Source: Blasia pusilla (taxonomy: Eukaryota; Marchantiophyta; Marchantiopsida; Blasiales). From it: 64,000 nt of DNA. The DNA lies in contig CM114271.1 in the NCBI GenBank assembly GCA_050084515.1, forward strand, positions 28,520,001-28,584,000, written 5' to 3'. The position numbers and the translations under genes were made by a program. The notes below the pieces were generated by a model. That model saw only the letters and a program-made list of their open reading frames with translations. It ran no database searches and was not told where the DNA came from. Positions 21,901 to 32,189 of this stretch are shown here, in pieces (the first letter of the stretch is position 1; each line of letters starts with the position of its first letter).

Positions 21901-22724
21901 ACCCTGGACGTCGACCCACTTGCAGGGCAGGATCTGATGGCATTAGGAGAGCATGCGGCACTTTCCTAAATAAGAACTGTACAAGGACTGGACGACCACT
22001 ACCTCGATTTTGGGGACTCAAAACCTTTGATTGTTTCACGAGGATCGGGGATCAATTGAAGTACTTCTTCTGCCCAAATGACTCCTGCGCTTTCTGAAAG
22101 TCTTATCCAGCTGCCATTGGAGCTCCAGGGAATACCCCCCCAGTCTGGCCCATTGCCAAAGGTACAAATTGCACTCAAGAGGAAGTGGACTCAAGTTCCG
22201 GTTTCAGACTCGTAGACGGAGAAAGTTCGGAGCACGTTCGCATTACAGAGACCTTTGTATTTCGGAATCAACCCAAGATTGATGTCAATATGTACCTAGA
22301 GAAGGTGGATGATCTCAATCCACTATTTCTGTTTGAGTCTAGAAATGGGATGAAGAGAAACAGAATGTGTAGGCCAACGGCGGAGAGAGCGAAGCGAATC
22401 GCATCAGCTCGGGAGGCAAACATGAAAATCATCGCCACAAAAGATGTCTAGAGTGGGAATGGAATAGGAAGGATGTATTGGGTGAGGAACAACACTACAA
22501 ATTCAAGTGTCATAGGGGTGTATGTGGTGCACATCTGTTGCTTTCCCACATGTTCCTGTGATGACTTTGTCCAAAGAGAGACAAGTGGGAAAAGGTATTT
22601 TCCTTGTAAGCACATGTACTATGTGTTGCTTGTAGTTTTAAGAGAGTTGGAGGTAAGAGTAGGAATCCACCAACCAATTCTTTCCCTCAGAGAAGTGCAA
22701 AGTATTTTAAACAAACCACTTTGA
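18990..22724 (+). pseudogene. E1 MULE transposase, 3' part
   Basis: Open from 18990 to 20182, with the zinc region CPYLERNGRVNTSQF and C-P-H-C, then D-A-H-V-Y-D, F-V-C-E-V-K-A-E-D and M-A-E-N-A-Q-P-G-W (Asn/Asp site read as E-N here), then D-A-F-H-W-Q-Q-S-V-T. E2 lacks the last segment. A deletion near 20155 shifts the frame before the intron donor (20209). The acceptor is damaged: GCAC at 21225-21228 where E2 has GCAG. Exon 2 homology (21229-22724) has stops near 21765 and 22095 and other lesions but retains the SWIM finger CSC...FPCKH (22557-22613). Confidence 0.82.
20209..21228 (+). repeat. E1 transposase intron with expanded palindromes
   Basis: About 1.02 kb, compared with 523 bp in E2. 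From about 20320 to 21175 it carries roughly twenty variable copies of the palindrome or its half-sites. Spacing is irregular, unlike the 64- and 67-bp arrays. Confidence 0.75.
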
Positions 22725-23112
22725 GGATGCAAAATGAGGTTCTTCACTTTGAGCTTGAACTCTATTCAGCCCAGGGAAAATGATAGATGTTTTCCAGACC
22801 TTGGATGGAAAAGTGATTTGTTCCACATTTATGATTCCAATGATTTTTCTATTTTTTAAATTTTATGAAAATTGCAACCCGTCGAATTTTGACGGGTTAC
22901 CAAAATGTGGAAGAGGAAAAAAAATGTGTGGGAGTGCCTAAGCACTGAGAATAAAAGTGCAAAAAAATTCACACAAAAATTTTCCTCTCTTCAACCCAAC
23001 AGAAACTCTCTTCAAATCACAGGAAACTCTCTTCAAAAAAATGTATCTCTTTCGGTTGAAGGTAGTTTCCTCTCTCCTCTCTTCCTCTCTTCCTCTCCTC
23101 TTACCGCTCCTC
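22725..23112 (+). other. E1 3' flank and right terminal repeat
   Basis: Non-coding. One palindrome lies at about 22873-22899. The pyrimidine-rich terminal repeat (about 23072-23112) differs from E2's at one base. No gene is visible. Confidence 0.8.
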
Positions 23113-24240
23113 AAGTAGTTCCTGCACGCTTACGATATATATTGTGTGGTTCCGCCCGTGGTGCAGCCATGATGCTAGTCTGTGATGAGTGTTCGAGAGG
23201 ATGGCATATGGCATGTCTGACGTCACCTCTCGCTAGGGTTCTTGAGGGACGATGGATGTGTTCCAGATGTACATAAAGTAGATAGTTATAGATTCCGACT
23301 TGTGTCTATGATATGGATGACAAGAAGGCGACTAATGATGGGGCCACATGAGCACCCGGCCTTTATGCTCGTAGCGTCCGAGAGATGTATATAATGGTAA
23401 GTAGGGATATATGGCTATCTGGAGTTAGAGGGACCTAACCACCAATTACGGGGGAAATTGGAGATATTTTGGTACTTCTTGTCTCATTTTTTGGATGCCA
23501 TGAGTTAGCATGGGATCGTGTGTGTTTGTATGTATCTTCGTTGTCAACGATGTATGTTGTGTAGCGATGTGTATGTGCACGATAACTGTCAAGAATTTTA
23601 GGATAGATCGGCAAGATCTAGTAGAGGGCCTTTGGAGATAGTGGAGAAGAGCCTGAGGAGGTCGAGGATGACCTACTGAGGCCACGGGTAACCTGAGAGA
23701 GTAGGTTTTCCCTTTGTTTCGGCTTTGGAGCCATATAGAGAAACTTACTATTTTGGGTAAGTTTCTATCTGGAGTATAGTTGACTTTACACTTTGGGAAG
23801 GGGCCCTTGACCCGCTTCAGCAGGTCAAGAGCCAAGGGAGCTGACCAACAAGCATAGGTTACAGAGGAGAGCGCTTGGGAGAGGGAAGGGGATATACCTC
23901 CAAGAGAGAGAGCTTGAGAGCTCATTCTCTTTTTGTTGAACCTCTTGGCATGAGGCAGTGGAGCTATGGTTTTCCTTGCCTTGTGTGTGTAACCCAAACC
24001 TCTCATTAGGAGAGTGGGGTTGGTTTGACTTGAGAGAGAGTCCACACCATGGAGAGCTTGGTGTGAGATGTGATGAGAGATCTCATTAATTTATTGGAGA
24101 TATTTTGGTACTTCTCGTCTCGTTGTTTGGATGCCATGAGTTAGCATGTGATCATGCGTATTTGTGTGTATGTTTGTTGACAATGATGTATGTTGTGTAG
24201 CGATTTATATGCGTAGACATACATGCTATGATAGATTTCT
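23113..24240 (+). mobile_element. 3' end of a PHD-finger Ty3/gypsy element (copy 1)
   Basis: Starts inside coding sequence for a C-terminal PHD finger (to 23276): LCGSARG, M-L-V-C-D-E-C, W-H-M-A-C, W-M-C-S-R-C. The first zinc ligand is Tyr instead of Cys. Non-coding 3' sequence follows. A segment starting GGAGATATTTTGGTACTTCT occurs twice (about 23459 and 24103) around a block with stacked inverted repeats: a 10-bp stem at 23739-23748/23757-23766 and a 7-bp stem at 23806-23812/23823-23829. This block is probably LTR or promoter DNA. E1 removed everything upstream. Confidence 0.7.
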
Positions 24241-24329
24241 TTGATAGTTTCCGACGATCGGGATTACCATGGGATTTTAGTTCTAATATATATGAACAAC
24301 TTCGTATCAGTTTGATGAAGATAACTTAT

Positions 24330-25145
24330 TGAATTAGTAACCGTAGAGACTTCAACCATCAGATCATGGTTTATCATCAAGGACTTGATGCTTTACAAGA
24401 TGATATGTATGGTGAAGATGTGCACAAATCTCTTGAGGGCAACACTGGTTTGGACAAGGTGAGATTGAATTTAAAAAGAGCTAGCTAATTTGGTGACATG
24501 AATTTTTTACTTCATCTTCATCTTAAGTCTAGTTTCTAGAAAATTTAGAAATTTTTGGTATTCATACTCGAAAGTTTCTTTTGTAGGCTGTGGAAACTGG
24601 AGTTAATGTGCTATCGAGTCACAAATTTGACTTAAGGATGATTCATTTTGAGGATCATCATCTCCCACTTTTTATTCCGACCCAAATGTTATTGAATGCT
24701 CAACTAGAGTTACAATTGAACTTGCAATCTGCTCTGATAGTATGCATGGCTTATGATGAGGCATTTCCAAAGGTAAAATCTCAAATTAAATGTACTTATG
24801 AAATGTTAGATTATATTCCCCAAAAAATAGTTAACATCTATCTAATTTTTCCATGCGAAGGACTAAGAAGAAATTTCTTTTTCTTTTACCATTTACCATT
24901 TTTTACTGAAGATCATGAATGTCTTGGCAAATCCTTCTGGTCTAGGAGATAGGTTTGGAGATTGGCCTATTTATGTCCGAGCAAGTTATGACTTCTTTAA
25001 CTCGCCTTACTTTAATAATATTGCAATCCAAGTAGAGGGACAAGAAGAGAATGCATTAACTTGGTATGGTCAATTGAGTTTACTTTTTGTGTGTGAAACT
25101 ACTTATCCCATGGGCAATAAATACAAGTGGGAGCTGCTTTGCTAA
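24330..25145 (+). pseudogene. Unrecognised spliced gene fragment
   Basis: Three blocks join across plausible introns. The first ends G-N-T-G-L-D-K before GTGAG at about 24460. The second (about 24588-24772) starts after TTGTAG and ends A-F-P-K before GTAAAA. The third starts after CTGAAG at about 24912 and runs to the stop at 25143-25145. It includes the segments G-D-W-P-I-Y-V-R-A-S-Y-D-F-F-N and A-L-T-W-Y-G-Q-L-S-L-L-F. The W-Y-G/A-x-L-x-L-L-F pattern recalls the C-terminal part of some plant or fungal DNA-transposon proteins, but I cannot name the family. No upstream start is visible. Confidence 0.4.
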
Positions 25146-25369
25146 AAACCTATGAAAAGGTATCTTCCAATAGACTAACTAGACTTACATGATGTAAACT
25201 TTTCACTTGGAAACACGACAACATTCGAAGGAGGAATGTGATAAGTAACACGAGAAGAAATCTATCACTCCCTGATCCTTACATGGTAGTTGAGATAAGT
25301 AACATCCTTAGGGCAGTTCACGGGATCCTGAATTTTCAAGAGAATGATCAGTTTCTCTTAAACAGATTC

Positions 25370-25900
25370 ACATTTTGAATCAATGGATAATCAATACAAT
25401 GGAACTTTTTTTGGAAAAAACATTGTAGTGGTGATGGAAATGCCATAATTGGTCGATATAAAATGGGATATTTAGTAATGGATCAATCTTGGAAAAAGAT
25501 TGAAAAGATATTATTTTAGTGTTAGAAATGCTATTAATAGTCGACTGATGATTTGATGTTGGGATATTTGATAATGGATTAGTGTTGAAAAAAAGTTGGA
25601 AAGACACTATTCGAATGTTGGAATGCCATCATTGGTCGATCAATGATAAAATATTGGGATATTTGATAATGGATTGATGTTGGAAAAAGTTGGAAAGATG
25701 CAACTTTAGTGTTGAGAATATCGTGGATAAGTGTTGGAAGATACTCTTCTAGTGTTGGAAATGCCATTATTAGTCAATTAATGATAAAGTGTTGAGATAT
25801 TTGATAATAGACCAATGTTGAAAACTAGTTGGAAAGACACTATTACAATGTTGGAAATTCAATCAATGATATAATGTTGGGATATTTGATAATGGTAAAT
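25370..25900. repeat. Degenerate tandem repeat, ~95-bp unit
   Basis: GGGATATTTG-type anchors recur at 25465, 25561, 25656, 25794 and 25879. Each is followed by a variant of ATAATGGATT, a GTTGGAAAAAGTTGGAAAGA-like tract and GTTGGAAATGCCATTATTGG. One interval is lengthened to 138 bp. The array is AT-rich and non-coding. Confidence 0.75.
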
Positions 25901-25914
25901 GGTATATGGTAAAT

Positions 25915-27735
25915 AGATCAAGCCTATGAGACCCAAAGGCTCAAAAGGCTAAAAAACACTTTACAAGTAATACTTTGACTCGGAAAAAGACCCTAAAGGC
26001 CTTCTCTTAGCTAATGCTTATAATACTTGAGCGATGAATAATGATATCCCTAATATAACAACGCACTAGCTGTAGCAAAGAATAGAAATTCTCCGCATCT
26101 ATTTTATGAGCTAGTCTCTTCATACCTTGGACATGTAACAAACGCATGCTCTTCATCCTCAATACTTTCTCCATCACATAACCTACAAATTCGTTCACTT
26201 CTATCAATGTTGAGCCATCGTCCTTCCTCAATTCTTGGTCTATGAGACCCAATTCTATGTCGTGCGATAATATGACGTATGACCATGGAGATCCCCGCAA
26301 GTAGGTACCCTTGTTCTCAATATACAAGCATACGATTAACATGAAGTTGATAAAAATCCATTTTTGTACCCGGGCTCCTCCAAATAATGTTCAGAAACTG
26401 CTTCTGTAGATGCTCGCGGAGTGCCATCGGTATCAAGTCCCAATCACGTTCCGCCACATTCCACTTTGAAGACCAAGCCACCACATCTGCAATCCCCCCT
26501 ATGGAACGTGTGGCTTGCAAAGCTTCATGAGGAAAGCAAGAAATATCAAGAGATCTCACCCTTGCGATATAAGTTTAGGATGGAGGATTTTTTCACAAGG
26601 AGAATATCATAAGGAGTTTGGTTTCTCACACCCAATTCTTCTTGTATGAAGATCTTTTGCACCCTCTCCACACGCTCCCTACTTGTCTTCTTACAACTAG
26701 GATCCCAAACTTGGATCCCATATAAGACCACCGACAACACTAAGCTCCTAAATAAGAACTTCCTAAGATCCCAAGACACACGATGAGATCTTCTACACCA
26801 ATTTAGAAATGAATATAGAGCTTTGTAACGAGCTTCTACTCTCTTTTGCACGCAAAGTGCCCAACTATAGTCATGAGAGAAATCAATGCCTAGATATTGT
26901 GACTCTTCACTTGTTCTAATTGTAGACCTTTGTAAAAACATGAGAACTTGGATCTAGTACCTATTATAATGACTTTAGACTTCTCCATATTAACCTCCAT
27001 CTGATTCTGGGTACAAAAACTTGCCAAAGTGTCGAGGTGTTTTTTTAAACTAATGCCATCACGTGCTAGTAGTATGATATCATCTGCATAGAATAGAGCT
27101 TTAATGACAAAGTCTCCAAGCTTGACGCCTTCACTGTCACATTCCTCCAACCACTTTTTGATATCATCTATGAAAACTCCAAAAAGTGTAGGGGAGAGAG
27201 GGCAACCTTGAATGACTCTGATAGTACTCAAGATCTCTTGAGTTTGTGAATCTTTGATCTTGGCCAAACGGAATGGTACAACGTGGCCACGGCAGCGAGG
27301 AGATTCGGTGGTACCCCAATGGCTTGCAGCCTATCCCATAAGAGCTTACGAGATACAATATCAAAAGCTTTCTTGAAATCAATGTAACCGTAAAACAAAG
27401 CTTTCCCATTGCCCTTAGATTTCTCTCATAAAACACGTAAGACCAAGATATGGTCGATGGTGTTGTACGTTGGGCAAAAACCAGCTTGGACCCGTGCTCT
27501 CTTTTGGAAAGACTCCATCCATGCGCTCATTTTTCACTCCACCAATTTCCCAAACACTTGGGCAAAGACACTACCCACCATGATAGTACGATAGTTTGTC
27601 ACCAAATCCTTCCTTCCTGATTTGTGAATAGGAAAAATCTCCCGTGGCGACCAAGTAGAAGGAAAACCATAAATATCAGCATCACCCAATACTTTGGTGA
27701 GGATCGGTCCAATAGAATCTTTTTTTGTACGCCAT
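25915..27735 (-). mobile_element. LINE retrotransposon, 5'-truncated and decayed
   Basis: Minus-strand blocks cover a non-LTR reverse transcriptase. From the 5' side: T-N-Y-R-T-I-M-V (about 27600), Q-G-C-P-L-S-P-T-L-F (about 27190), the catalytic F-Y-A-D-D-I-I-L-L-A (about 27070), the thumb region with S-V-V-L-Y-G-I-Q-V-W (about 26715), and a C-terminal zinc motif CRLCDG...HAFVTCPRY (26110-26175). Frames shift at about 27165 and 26900, and between 26560 and 26000. The 3' tail near 25890-25930 contains TTTACCATATACC on the element strand. The 5' side abuts PHD-gypsy sequence at about 27730. Confidence 0.8.
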
Positions 27736-28216
27736 GTCATCTTCCAAATGTGGATGGTATTGTTGACCCAAGCTTAGCCATGATACGTGCTAGCTTGAAG
27801 TGCATGTTGTGTGGGTCTGCTGGTAACGTAGCCCATATGTTGGTATGTGATCGGTGTTCTAGGGGTTGGCACATGATGTGTTGAGCCCGTATGGATGTTG
27901 TTCCTATTGGAAGGTGGGTTTTTCTCCGATGTACTTAGGAGGGATAGATGACTTGATCTTTGCATGATATGGATTAGAGATGTGCGAGTAACGATGGGGC
28001 AACCTAGCACCCGGCCTTCTGATTCGTACACCCACGAAGGTGTATAACATGTAGTAGATGTATAGGGCTACCTGGGAGTTAGAGGGACCTAACCGCCAGT
28101 TAGAGGGGGCGAGTTGTGGTTCACTTGTATTTGTGTATGCTCTCGTCTATATTATGTATGTATGTGAGAATGGTATGTCAACGATGTATGTTGTATGACG
28201 ATGTAGATTCGCACGA
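27727..28216 (+). mobile_element. 3' end of a PHD-finger Ty3/gypsy element (copy 2)
   Basis: Encodes C-H-L-P-N-V-D...D-P-S-L, then a PHD finger: CMLCGSAGNVAHMLVCDRC and W-H-M-M-C, with a stop right after the last of these (27882-27884). The final W-V-F-L-R-C has lost one Cys. The familiar 3' sequence follows (ACGATGTATGTTGTATGACG at about 28168), and a LINE breaks it at about 28217. The finger aligns with those at 23113 and 36480. Confidence 0.75.
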
Positions 28217-28865
28217 CACTCGTCTCCCTCATCAAGCTTTGCGAGCCACACGTTCCATAAGATGGATTACGGATGTGGTGACTCGGTCTTCAAAATGGAA
28301 TGTGGCGGAACGGCATTGGGATTTGAAACCAATGGCACTCCGCGAACATCTACAAAAACAATTTCTCAACATCATTTGGAACAATGCGGGCACCAAAATG
28401 GAGTATTATCAACTTCATGTTAATCTTATGCTTGTATATTGAGAACAAGGATACCTACTTGCGGGGATCTCCACATTCTTACGTTATATTTTCGCACGAC
28501 ATAGAAGTGTGTCTCATAGGTTAGGAATTGAGGAAGGACGATGGCTTAATATTGATAGAAGTGAATGAATCTGTAAGTAATGTGACGGAGAGAATATTCA
28601 GGATGAAGAGCATGTGTTTGTTATATGTCAAAGGTATGAAGGGATTAGACTAGCGTATAAAATAGATGTGGAGAATTTTTATTCTTTACTTCAACTAGTG
28701 CCTTATGATTTAGATTGCTATATTAAGGATGTCATTATTCATCACTCAAGTGCTCTAGGCAATAGTTAGAAGGTCTTTAGGTTCTTTTTCCAGGTCAGTG
28801 AATGAATGACTTGTAATGTGTTTTTTAGCCTTTTGACCCTTTGAATCCCACGGGCTTGATATATT
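28217..28865 (+). mobile_element. LINE 3' fragment, opposite orientation to 25.9-27.7 kb
   Basis: It encodes the same C-terminal segment as the minus-strand LINE: A-L-R-E-H-L-Q-K-Q-F-L-N-I-I-W, then Y-Q-L-H-V-N and I-E-N-K. Several stops interrupt it. It ends in ATTTATCATATACCATGTGG near 28865, like the other LINE's tail. Similar LTR-like sequence flanks both sides (…GATGTAGATTCGCACGACA left, …GATGTGTATTTGCAAGATA right), consistent with insertion into copy 2 of the PHD element. Confidence 0.7.
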
Positions 28866-30225
28866 TATCATATACCATGTGGTGTAACGATGTGTATTTG
28901 CAAGATAATAGCAATGACAATCCAAAGAGCTTGACATTCTAGAAGTTGTTAACTCTCACGACCACACTAAACTGGAAATATTCCTCAATCTCCATCTCAT
29001 AACGCCTACATCCAACCTTAACAATAATTGCTAGTATCTATGACTAATTAGAATTCACATTTTCAACCTGAAATATCAAGTTGATGGCCACCATCTGGAA
29101 ATTGCACCCCAAAATTTCATTCTCTTCCTTCAGGCATTCTACCTCAAATATATATTATTGTTAGAGGATACCTTTCTTGATTTGCAAACAACTCTCTAAT
29201 TGACATATTTCAACCGGGCAGCAAAACAAGTTTCTTTTATACGGGCAACAAGAAAGTAATTTCTATTCCAAAAGAAAAACATTTGCATCTAACATGATTA
29301 GTATTCACTCCCATCCATGACACAAGCTTCACACTAGTAATACAGAAGTTAGTGATATAATCATACACACATTTACACCATCCACAATTGTAGGGATGAA
29401 AATCTTCAACACTTGGGCCACAATTGTAGCCCAAGCCTTGCACACAATTGAATAGATGAAAAAAATTGTGATATCATGCATCCATGAAGTTAAGGTCCAT
29501 TTATCATTGTTGCGTCCCCCGAGCAAAAGGACCATTTTCCCTAGATTGCTTTACTTTGTATAGAAGCTTTTTGCCTTCCCATTTATAGTAAGCCCCTTCC
29601 TTCTTTGATAGTAAATTTTTTTGCCATTTTTCTTGAATAGAAAACTTGGCCTAGGCTTCATTGCTTACATAAGCCCACTTCCCACAAGAAGTATCATTGT
29701 GCACAATTTGCAAATCATCATTGCAAAATCTGAAACTGTATCATCAGCAGACCATGCATCTACACAAAAGGGATCGTTAGACAATTGTCAAATTGCGCAA
29801 TCACACTCTAATCACCATTTTGTTTACAAAGGTCATCACCACTTGTTCATGGTGGAGCGCCTAGCATAGCAGCGAGTTGGGATTAACCTGGAGTGTCATA
29901 ACCTAACATATGGACCGCTCAGTCATCTCCAGGAGATCAGAACCCACATTTGATTGATGAATTCAAAGATGTCGCATTTCACCAAATTATTTTTCAAACA
30001 GAATCTATGGGTATTCTTGTCTGCATCCCCATCATGCAGAGCGAAGGGACTTTCGAGTGATATTTCTGTGACCATCTATGGCCTGCGGAGCCTGAGGGGA
30101 AAGTCCCCACTGTGTTGAGGAGCAATGGAAGCTGAGCATTCCACTTCCTCATGAAAATGATGACCGCTGATAGCCAAATCAAACATAAGCTCGCACTAAG
30201 AGGTGAGGTTTTGTATATCTGAGGC
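28866..30225. other. Intergenic; no gene recognised
   Basis: Begins with about 60 bp resembling PHD-gypsy 3' sequence. The remainder has no ORF with recognisable similarity. The part next to 30225 is probably the 3' UTR of the p24 gene, which is transcribed leftward. Confidence 0.5.
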
Positions 30226-31918
30226 TTACACTCGAGACCCCTTCCCAAGTTTCGTCTCAAACAGCCGTTGCAATAAATATACTTGCAAAAAACTGCAGGC
30301 CATGATAGCCACTGACTCCAGCAAAGCTTTGTATATAACTCTTTTACTCATTGTTTCATTCACTGCACCAAGTCAACACAACGGTGCTTAAAATCAGGAC
30401 ATGGCTATACTTCAAGTTTTGATTCCAGACTACTATTTCACCGAATCAAATAACATGGGGGTAGCAATAATACGAGATTGGAGTTTGGAAGCATACTGAT
30501 GGCTTGATGATCAGTTTGGGCGGAAAGCCAGTGCTGCTCAAATCGAACTGAATAGAGAGACTCCTCTAGTCTGGCGATCTGTATCATCAACGGATCAAAA
30601 TGTTCTGTACCAAACAGTTTAATCAAGGGTATCAGAAGGCCACATTGGCAGTGGAGTACGAGCACCGAGATACCGTATCTTCCCCAAACACTCTGGGCTG
30701 GCGCGATCTACCTGAACGGAGATACATGAGAGAAACGCACAAAAGAAAAATCTCCGTAGATTTGCAAATTACTCGGCCTTGAAAGAAATTCCTCCCAATA
30801 GACACGAAACAGACGAGCAGACGTATGATCCCCGTGAAAGAAATTCCTCCCAATAGACACGAAACAACCTTTACAACTATATTATGCTGCGTCTATGCGC
30901 AAAAAGTTTTCCATTCGGTGCTAGCAATATAAACACCAAATTTCATGAGTGGGTAGATAGGTTAGCCAAACTATATTTCTCATGCCGAGTACTCCCAAAG
31001 CACCTGATGCTGTGATGATTTTGAGATCACATTGAATACAACTCCTAGGCTCTATCGATACCCCAGACTACAACCCCTTCTGTTACCTGCCAGTTGGCCT
31101 TTTAATGCCAATATGACAAGCGAAGTCCTGAACTGGAAAACCGTATAGACCAAAGGATGAAGTAGCACCATACCAGGTTTGGCACGTTCTTCTCGAGTGG
31201 GAATGTGCCCAACACGGACATCGAAATCGATCGTTTCATGCATAGGAGAGATGTTGCTGAAGCAAAACTTGTAAAATCCTCTAATATTTGCCTCAAAGTC
31301 AAATTTGTCTTCATCCTTTTGCTTTCCAGAGTAGATCAGACGTCCCTTGGGCGACTCCACCTGCATCGGAGTCCCGGCCCACACAGAGCCATCCCATTGA
31401 AATGCAACCTTCAATACCTCTCTGGAGAACTCCATTCTACCTTCACATAAATGGGACAGACAGATCCCGTATCTCTCGAAATTGTATTTCAAAGATTCCA
31501 GTAGATTTCCGAACCAGATGAGGGTCGCCACAAACAGAATTACCAAAAAAAGTGGACAAGTCACAGACATTTACACCCTAATCACACTACTCAACTTCTT
31601 CTCTCTCGCAAACTCTACTTTCAATCGAGACCTCTGAAGCGACCAGTGGCGTCGGTTGAAAGATTCTCTATTTGAAACCCATTAATTGAAAAGTTTACGT
31701 ACCGTCAGATCGACCCCAAGACGATTGAAAGTCCAAGGATTATCAGATTTTATGACAACAAAAGAGACATCAACTTTATCATATTCGTACTGAACTTCGT
31801 GAGAAAAGCACTCCTTCCTGTCAAGAACAAATCGCACTGCCTGCACCTGGACTAACACCATCCACAAAGCCAGCGCCAGGGACAGAACAAGATTCAAATC
31901 CTTTCCCATAGCTTTCAC
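30226..31918 (-). CDS. p24-family (GOLD domain) COPI/COPII cargo receptor, p24-beta-like; intact
   Basis: p24/TMED proteins cycle between ER and Golgi in COPII and COPI vesicles, helping cargo selection and coat formation. Four exons join in frame with GT-AG introns: 31703-31918, 31174-31360, 30497-30604 and 30226-30362. The total is 648 nt, 215 residues, the usual family length. Features: an N-terminal signal peptide (L-A-L-W-M-V-L-V), a GOLD domain starting F-V-L-D-R-K-E-C-F and including Y-K-F-C-F-S-N, and a coiled coil (I-A-R-L-E-E-S-L-Y). E-Q-H-W-L-S-A-Q-T-D-H-Q-A-I follows, then a transmembrane segment (A-I-M-A-C-S-F-L-Q-V-Y-L-L) and a short tail with R-L-F-E-T-K-L. The second Met (31909) is an alternative start. 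All splice junctions preserve conserved residues, so the gene looks functional. Its promoter side faces the truncated methyltransferase retroelement about 260 bp away. Confidence 0.95.
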
Positions 31919-32189
31919 TCGCCTGCTGAATCTTTCTTTCCTATGTTCGCTACGTTTTGGTAACTCTCTCCTGGCGGCAAGGTGGACCGAAGACGATTTC
32001 GTCCTTGTAGTGGATATGTGCGCACTCTACAATGACGGAACAGGACTCCAATATTCTTATTAGCCCTCGCATATTTGACAAGCGGATATTTCCTTTGTGC
32101 GATCGGCATGGCTCGCTACGCCCAAACAAGTTCTCCATGTTTTTTTCATTTAGTCTCCCTATATTAAAAGTTTGATAATTATTTTCTCC

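Larger units (their letters stand above)
18990..23112 (+). mobile_element. MULE element E1, right part
   Basis: Continues E1 after the E2 insertion. It starts in the second GTAGAAGTC copy and ends at 23112 with the same terminal sequence as E2. The 9 bp after it (23113-23121, AAGTAGTTC) would be E1's own target duplication, but the partner is lost with E1's left end. Downstream is PHD-gypsy coding sequence, so E1 inserted into that element's PHD finger region. Confidence 0.85.

Noticed and set aside
23113-23276. Host gene encoding a PHD protein
   Set aside because: The same finger and flanking sequence follow gypsy integrase at 36.3 kb, so it is a retroelement end.
23446-24045. 199-codon minus-strand ORF
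   Set aside because: It runs through the non-coding LTR-like end of the PHD element, with low-complexity composition and no counterpart in the 36.7-37.4 kb copy.
28866-30225. Search for tRNA or small RNA genes in the largest featureless gaps
   Set aside because: No A/B box pair, cloverleaf or other RNA signature was recognised here or at 38.3-39.8 and 59.1-60.0 kb.
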